The notes below the pieces were generated by a model that was not told where the DNA came from, did not search any database, and saw only the letters and a program-made list of their open reading frames with translations. Below are positions 58,030 through 64,000 of a DNA stretch of 64,000 nt, in pieces (the stretch's first letter is position 1; each line of letters begins with the position of its first letter). The translations under genes were made by a program, and so were the position numbers. The stretch covers positions 60,087,128-60,151,127 of the forward strand of contig CM057481.1 in assembly GCA_030035585.1 (NCBI GenBank), read 5' to 3'. The DNA is from Dugong dugon. Its lineage: Eukaryota; Chordata; Mammalia; Sirenia; Dugongidae.

Positions 58030-58555
58030 ATTTTTTATGATATTTTATTGTGTTTTTGGTGAAAGTTCACACAGCAAATTATGTTCCAATTTAACAATTT
58101 CTATACATATTGTTCAGTGACATTGGTTACATTTTTCACAGTGGTCAACATTCTCATTATTTCTGTTACAGTTGTTCTGTTTCCATTAATATAGTTTCCC
58201 CAACTCCCCTTACCTTCTCATCTTTGATTTAGGGTAACTGATGACTGTTTGATCTATATAGATGATTTTTTTTAAGGAGCACAGTACTTACGGGTGATAT
58301 TATTTTATGAGTCAATCTGTTATTTATCTGAAAGATGACCTCTGGAAATGGTTTCAGTTCAAAGTTTAAAGGGTATCTCAGAGCAATAGTCTTGAGTTTT
58401 GCCTTTTTTAAGAATTTGAGATTTTTCTTCTACATTTTTCTCCCATTCTATCTGGGACCATCTACATGTTCCCTGGTCAGAATAGTAGGTAGGAGTAGCC
58501 AGACACCATCTAGTTCTTCTGGTCTCAGGGTAGATGAGGTTGTGTAGAGTGATTA
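58030..58555 (-). mobile_element. L1 3'-UTR piece inserted in old L1-E
   Basis: TTTTATTGTGTTTTTGGTGAAAG and TTGTTCAGTGACATTGGTTAC parallel the 3' UTR of L1-A near 1862-1950. CAGACACCATCTAGTTCTTCTGG (near 58499) parallels, reversed, the GAAGAACTAGATGG block in L1-C. It is a short 5'-truncated L1 with only 3' UTR left. Confidence 0.75.
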
Positions 58556-58562
58556 CTTGTTA

Positions 58563-58949
58563 AACACCCACTCCTCATTTATCGACATGGCTGGGTTCCA
58601 AAGACCGGGTTTTATGTAAAATTGGTGTTATGCAAAAGTGGAGGATGACCACATCAGATCAAAAATGGAGGATGATTACATCATTACATAAGTGCCAAAT
58701 TACATCATTAAATAAGTGCCAAATTACATCATCACATAACTGCCAAACCATTGAGAATCATGGCCCACCCAAGTTGCCACATAACCTTAACCATCACATC
58801 CAGTGTTACTCTTGCCTTGCACCTTAGTGTTTGTTACTGCCAGACGTACATCATTAATGTACAAAATAGTTGGACAGTAGATTTTTTACTATTGCTGTAA
58901 AAGCAAAATGTTGGATAATGAGATAGTTGGTAAGTGAGGAGTAGGTGTT
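58563..58949. mobile_element. Small element with 24-bp terminal inverted repeats (387 bp)
   Basis: Left end AACACCCACTCCTCATTTATCGAC. The reverse complement of the right end is AACACCTACTCCTCACTTACCAAC, giving four or five mismatches in 24. GTTA follows the right end and TTGTTA precedes the left. Internally a 23-bp phrase (ATTACATCATNNNATAAGTGCCAA type) repeats about three times at 58674-58750. No coding capacity. I cannot name the family; a non-autonomous DNA transposon is likely. Confidence 0.6.
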
Positions 58950-59669
58950 GTTAGACTGAACAGTTTGTAACTGTTTTCTATTCATTGCACTTGTTTTATG
59001 TTTTATGTTTTATCTTTCCCCTTTTTTCTGTCTTCTCTGGTTTCAATGGAGCATTTTGTGTAATTTCATTTTCTCTCATCCCTTACCATTTCCTTCTTTA
59101 AAAAAATACTTAGTGGTTGCCCTAGAGTTTGCAATATACATTTACAACCAATGTAAGTCCACTTTCAAGTAACAGTATACCACTTCACAGGTAGTGCAGG
59201 TACCTTATGAAAGAGTATTTCCAATTCCTCCCCACTGTTTCTTATAATATTGCTGTCATTCATTTTACTTATCCATAAGCTATAGTCACCCATATATTGC
59301 CACTATTATTACTTTGAACAGTTATCTATTAGATCAATTAAGAATATGAAAATAAAAGATTTTATTTTACTTCCATTTATTGCTTCTCTGATCCTTTTAT
59401 TTCTTTATGTAGATCCAAGTTTCTGACCTATATCATTTTCCTTCTCTGAAGAACTTCTTTTTTTTTTTTTTTAAAGCATTTCTTGCAAGGCAGGTCTACT
59501 GGCAATAAATCCCTTCATTTTTTGTCTGTCCGACCTTCACTTTTGAAGGATAATTTCACTGAGTACATAAGCCTAGGTGGGTAGGTTTTTTTTTTCAACA
59601 CTTCAAATATTTCACCAAAGACAAGTCCAATGAATTTTTATTATCCATGCATGCATGCACTTTTTAAAT
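58950..59669 (-). mobile_element. Old L1 (L1-E), inter-ORF region
   Basis: AT-rich minus-strand L1 text between the ORF2 start and ORF1 C-terminus, with AGTGGTTGCCCTAGAGTTTGC and GCATTTCTTGCAAGGCAGGTCTA as dispersed L1M-type landmarks. No frame open. Confidence 0.65.
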
Positions 59670-60146
59670 GTAACTGTCTTAGTTTATAACAGAAATACCA
59701 CAATGGATGGTTTTAACAAAGAGAATTTTATTTCCTTACAGTAAAGTACGCTAAAAGTCCGAATTCAGGGTGTCAGCTCCAGGGGAAGGCATTCTCTCTC
59801 TCGGCCTTCTCGTCAGTGTTCCCCCAGACTAGGAGCTTCTCGGCTCAGGGACCCTGGCCCAAAGGACGCACTCTGCTCCCAGCACTGCTTTCTTGATGGT
59901 ATGAGGTCCCTCTCTTCTCTCTGCTCACTTCTGTCTTTTATATCTCAAGAGACTGCCTCAGGACACAATCCAATCTTGTAGATTTAGTCCTGCCTCACTA
60001 ACACAACTGCCACCCATCCTCCCTCATTAATAACATAGAGGCAGGATTTACAACATATAGGAAAATCACACAATACCAGGAATCATGGCCCAGCCAAACT
60101 GATATACACATTTTTGGGGGGACATAATTCAATCCATGGCAGTAAC
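59670..60146 (-). mobile_element. Solo ERVL-MaLR-type LTR with 5-bp target duplication
   Basis: LTR 59675-60141 (467 bp), reverse orientation: starts TGTCTTAGTTTATAACAG and ends ATTCAATCCATGGCA on plus. GTAAC stands at 59670-59674 and 60142-60146. It is the same family as 21129-21592. Here the internal part has been lost by LTR recombination. Confidence 0.92.
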
Positions 60147-60173
60147 TAATACAAGTTGCATGTTATATTAATG

Positions 60174-61445
60174 TTACTGTTTGATAATTTTCACATTTGG
60201 TTGGATCACCTTTCTTTGGAGTAAGCATAAATATGGATCTCTTCCAATCAGTTGGCCAGGTAGCTGTCTTCCAAATTTCTTGGCATAGACACGTGAAGAC
60301 TTCCAGTGCTGCATCTGTTGTGGAAACATCTCAACTGGTATTCTGTCAGTTCCTGGAGCCTTGTTTTTCACCAACACCTTCAGTGCAGCTTGGACCTCTT
60401 CCTTCAGTACTATAAGTTCCTGATCATATGTTACCTCCTGAAATGGTTGAACATCGACCAGTTCTTTTTGGTATAGTGACTCTGTGTAGTCTATTCATCT
60501 TCTTTTGATGCTTCCTGCATTGTTTAATATTTTCCCCACAGAACCCTTCAATATTGCAGCTCGAGGATTGAAGCTTTTCTTCAGTTCTTTCAGCTTGAGA
60601 AATGCCTAGTGTGTTATTCCCTTTTGGTTTTCTATCTCCAGGTCTTTGCACATATCATTATAATACTTCACTTTGTCTTCTTGAACTGCCCTTTGAAATT
60701 TTCTGTTCAGCTCTTTTACTTCATCATTTCTTCCATTTGTTTTAGCTACTTGACATTCAAGAGCAAGTTTCGGAGTCTCATCTGACATGTATTTTAGTGT
60801 TTTCTTTCTTTCTTGTCTTTTTAATGACCTCTTGCTTTCTTCATGTATGATGTCTTTTATGTCATTCCACAGCTTGTCTGGTCTTGGGTCATTAGTGTTC
60901 AATGCCTCAAATCTGTTGTTGAGATGGCCTCTAAAGTCAGGTAGAATATACTCGTTTGTATTTTGCCTCTTGTGGACTTGTTCTAATTTTCTTCAGCTGC
61001 AACCTGAACTTGCATATGAGCAATTGATAGTCTGTTCAGAAGTCGGCCCCTGGACTTGCTCTGACTGATGATATTGAGTTTTTCCAACATCTCTTTCCAC
61101 AGATGTAGTCAATTTGATTCCTGTGTATTCCATTAGGTGAGGTCCTTGTGTATAGTGGTCGTTATGTTGTTGAAAAAAGGTATTTACAATGAAAAAGTCA
61201 TTGGTCTTGCAAAATTCTATCATGCAATCTCTGGTGTTGTTTCTGTCACCAAGGCCATATTTTCCAATTACAGATCCTTCTTCTTTGTTTCCAGTGTTCG
61301 TATTCTAATCACTAGTAATTATCACTGCATCTTGATTGCATGTTTGATCAATTTCAGACTGCAGAAGTTGGTAAAAATCTTCAATTTCTTCATCTTTGGC
61401 TTTAGTGGTTGGTGGGTAAATTTGAATAATAGTGGTATTAACTCA
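60174..61445 (-). pseudogene. RTE ORF remnant, inverted 5' half (endonuclease to RT start)
   Basis: Reading pieces in element order: 61223-60993 (MIEFCKTNDFFIVNTFFQQH, endonuclease), 60902-60606 (DKLWNDIKDIIHEESKRSLK, linker) and 60377-60174 (MLVKNKAPGTDRIPVEMF, RT entry). Stops and frame changes between them. In an intact RTE this part nicks the target and starts RT. Confidence 0.85.
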
Positions 61446-62420
61446 TCTTCCTTCTAGGCTTATGGATATTATCCAATCACTGACAGCGTCGTACTTCAGG
61501 GTAGATCTTGAAATATTCCTTTCACCATATTTATTCAATCTGTATGCTGAGCAAATAATCTGAGAAGCTGGACTATATGAAGAAAAATGCAGCATCAGGA
61601 TTGGAGGAAGACTCATGAGCAACCCACGATATGCAGATGACACAACCTTGCTTGCTGAAAGTGAAGAGGACTTGAAGCACTTACTGATGAAGATCAAAGA
61701 CTACAGCCTTCAGTATGGATTACACCTCAACAAAAAGAAAACATAAATCCTCACAACTGGACAAATAGGCAACATCATGATAAACGGAGAAAAGATTGAA
61801 TTTGTCAAGGATTTTATTTTACTTGGATCCACAATCAACACTCATGGAAGCAGCAGTCAAGAAATCAAACAATGCATTGCACTGGGCAAACCTGCTGCAA
61901 AAGACCTCTTTAAAGTATTAAAAAGCAAAGATGTCACCTTGAAGACTAAGGTGCACCTGACCCAAGCCATGGTGTTTCCAGTCACCTCATATGCATGTGA
62001 AAGCTGGACAATTAATAAGGAAGACTGAAGAAGAATTGACACCTTTGAATTGTGGTGTTGGCAAAGAGTACTGAATATACCATGGACTGCCTAAAGAATG
62101 GACAAATGTCTGTCTTGGAAGAAGTACAACTAGAATGCTCCTTAGAAGCAAGAATGGCAAGACTACATCTCACATACTTTGGACATGTTATCAGAAAGGA
62201 TTAGTCCCTGGAGAAGGACATCATTCTTGGTAAAGTAGAGGGTCAGCGAATAAGAGGAAGACCCTCAATGAAATGGATTGACACAGTGGCTGCAACAATG
62301 GACTCAAGCATAACAAGGATTGTGAGGATTGTGCAGGATTGGGCAGTGTTTCCTTCTGTTGTACATAGGGTTACTGTGAGTTGGAATTGACTCGACAGCA
62401 CCTAACAACAACAACAACAA
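61446..62420 (+). pseudogene. RTE ORF remnant, 3' half (RT and C-terminal region)
   Basis: YADD catalytic box near 61632. MINGEKIEFVKDFILLGSTI at 61777-61836, TSYACESWTINKED to 62028, then an in-frame stop and broken text for the RIDTFELWCWQRVLNIPW block and the C-terminal end seen intact at 56666-56917. Tail acts as the template start that the AfroSINEs imitate. Confidence 0.88.
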
Positions 62421-62434
62421 TATAAGTTGCATGC

Positions 62435-63150
62435 TAGTAACAAAAACCTGTAATCTCTCTAGGTAAGGTTTGTTTTTGTTTTTTTTTTTCCTTCTGGCTT
62501 CTTTCAAGATTTTCTTTTGTGTTTGGTTTTCTGATATGCCTAGGTGTAGATTTTTTGGCATTTATCCTGCTTGGAGTTCTCTGAATTTCCTGGATCTGTA
62601 TTTTGGTGTCTGTCATTAATTTTGGAAAAATTTTAGCTATCATTACTTCAAATATTTCTTCTGCTTCTCTTGCTCTTCTTCTGGTATTCCTATGAGGTGT
62701 ATATTACACCTTTCGTAATCATCTCACAGTTCATGGATATTCTGTTCCTTTTTATCATTCTTATTTTTTTTGGCACTTCAGTTTTGGAAGTTTCTATTGA
62801 TGTATCTTCAAGATCACTGATTCTTTCCTTGGCTGTGTCCAGTCTACTGATAAGCCCATCGATGTAATTAGTTACAGTGTTTTTGTTACTAACATGTAAC
62901 TTACATTAGTTACAATGTTTTTTATTTCTTTGTTAGTTTCCATTTCTCTGCTTGCATTACCCATCTGTTCTTATGTGTTGTCTATTTTTTCCATTAGAGT
63001 CGTTAACATATTCATCATAATTATTTTAAATTTTCTATCTGATAATTCCAAAATCTTTGTCATATCTGAGTCTGGTTTTGGTGCTTTCTTTGTCTTTTCA
63101 GACTGAGTTTTTTCTTGCCTTTTAAGCATGCCTTGCAATTTTTTTGTTGA
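62435..63150 (-). mobile_element. Old L1 (L1-E), ORF1 region
   Basis: Minus-strand L1 ORF1 text: FPKLMTDTKIQIQEIQRTPS, then RINAKKSTPRHIRKPNTKEN at about 62520-62630, with coiled-coil text to about 63100. Same orientation as 57215-58029 and the expected gene order, so these are parts of one old element. Confidence 0.8.
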
Positions 63151-64000
63151 AAGACAGGCATGATGTATCTGTTAATAAGAATCAAGGTAATTATTTTTTA
63201 GTGTGAGGTTTTGTGTCAGTCTGGCTAGGAACTGGGTTATGTTTAATGTTTGCTGTAGCTGTAGGTGCCAGAAGTTTCAGTTTCCTCTAGTTTCGTTATT
63301 CATTTCTCCCTGGAACCACAAAGTTGGTCCTCTCCACACCCCTCCAGGGGCTGCCACCCTGCTCATGAACTGCTCTGTCAGTGGCTGCTGTGGAGTGGAC
63401 TTCACAATCCCCCTGGGAAGAAGCCCCTGCCCAGGGTGACTCTGCAAATCTCTGCCACTCTGGCCAGTTGCCCTGTCTGCAAATGCCTGGCTACCTGCTT
63501 TGACAGCTCACAAGGTAACATTCTGCAACAGGCAGTACTCTGCTCTGTTATTTTCTTTCTGACTGGTCACTTTGATCTCCTGCTCACCTGTAAAATGGTA
63601 AAACTGTACTGAACTCTACCCAGATGGTTTGTTATGAACATCCAGGTGGTCATTAATTAAATAATAAGAATTTGTTAAACACACACAACACAAATTGCCG
63701 TTATGACCAAATACTGCTCACTATCACTGGCTGTTTAATCTTCACACTAGATCTGTGGAATAGGTATTTGATTATGTTCTTCCCCAGGTTGGGTGACTGA
63801 GGTTTGGGTACCATATCCAAACCAGGATGGTGTTACTTTTGGTGCATCTCTTCTCACCCCATGGTGGGAGGTCTGGAGAGAGGGGAGCCTCTGTGCTGCT
63901 AGGAGCCCTGCCCCAGGAAGGGGGCACTGGAAGGTGGGAGGGGGGAATCAGAGGCCAAGGAGGGGACTGGTGCAAGGCCAGCCCCACTGTCTAGTCACAT
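63151..64000. other. L1-E 5' region and single-copy flank; MIR trace
   Basis: 63151-63640 may be L1-E 5' UTR. 63690-63810 looks like a MIR in reverse orientation (ATTGCC..ATCACTGGCTGTTTAATC..GGAATAGG..GGTTGGGTGACTGAGG). No gene seen. Confidence 0.45.

Larger units (their letters stand above)
60148..62433. mobile_element. RTE-type LINE with 5' inversion and target duplication
   Basis: Body 60163-62418. AATACAAGTTGCATG (60148-60162) and AATATAAGTTGCATG (62419-62433) flank it with one mismatch. From about 61450 to the right end the plus strand encodes the RT and C-terminal part (YADDTTLLAESEEDLKHLL near 61633, then FVKDFILLGSTINTHGSS) and the ACAACAACAACAA tail. From about 61450 to 60163 the minus strand encodes the upstream part: endonuclease (ERDVGKTQ region, 60993-61223), linker (60606-60902) and the RT start (NKAPGTDRIPVEMF near 60360). 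This is an inversion of the 5' half, as in twin priming. All frames are broken. Confidence 0.92.

Overview
This is a nuclear genomic window from a placental mammal, almost certainly an afrotherian and probably an elephant. That is inferred from many tRNA-derived SINEs of the AfroSINE type, RTE-type LINEs whose 3' tail those SINEs share, and a distinctive L1 lineage with a ~430 bp inter-ORF spacer and ~266 bp GC-rich tandem units in its 5' UTR. There are no bacterial-type genes. Most long open frames are L1 proteins, retroviral remnants, or low-complexity/GC-rich artefacts.

The only host gene I recognise is CRYGN (gamma-N crystallin), on the minus strand. Its layout is: TATA box and Maf half-site (48001-48021), exon 1 (47953-47973), exon 2 (46051-46299), exon 3 (44136-44281), exon 4 (18929-19064) and an AATAAA signal (18819-18824). 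Exons 1 and 2 look intact. Exon 3 has an in-frame TGA and an AA where the acceptor AG should be. Exon 4 has a TGA seven codons before the ancestral stop. The gene therefore looks like a unitary pseudogene here, or at least cannot make a full two-domain gamma-N crystallin.

Intron 3 is about 25 kb because a class I endogenous retrovirus (20913-43190, 4-bp AAGG target duplication, tRNA-Ser-like primer site) landed in it and then collected other insertions. These are a solo MaLR-type LTR and a full-length L1 inside the 5' LTR, a SINE and an RPL10 retrocopy inside pol, and a MaLR/L1 composite inside the 3' LTR. Removing the insertions gives two LTRs of about 832 and 825 bp.

The left 13 kb is an L1-in-L1 nest. 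A young full-length L1 (1845-10637, minus) with an intact 1273-codon ORF2 and a perfect 18-bp target duplication sits in ORF1 of an older L1. The stretch 13.8-18.8 kb is mostly single-copy with old MIR and DNA-transposon traces. From 48 to 57 kb there is single-copy DNA with L2, MIR, old L1 and a cluster of AfroSINEs, two of them nested. From 57 to 63 kb an old L1 is broken by an L1 3'-UTR piece, a small terminal-inverted-repeat element, a solo LTR and a 2.26 kb RTE with an inverted 5' half.

I found no new host gene system. The notable results are the CRYGN decay, the readable insertion order, and the near-intact L1 with a monomer-type promoter. Family names come from remembered consensus patterns, not a database search.
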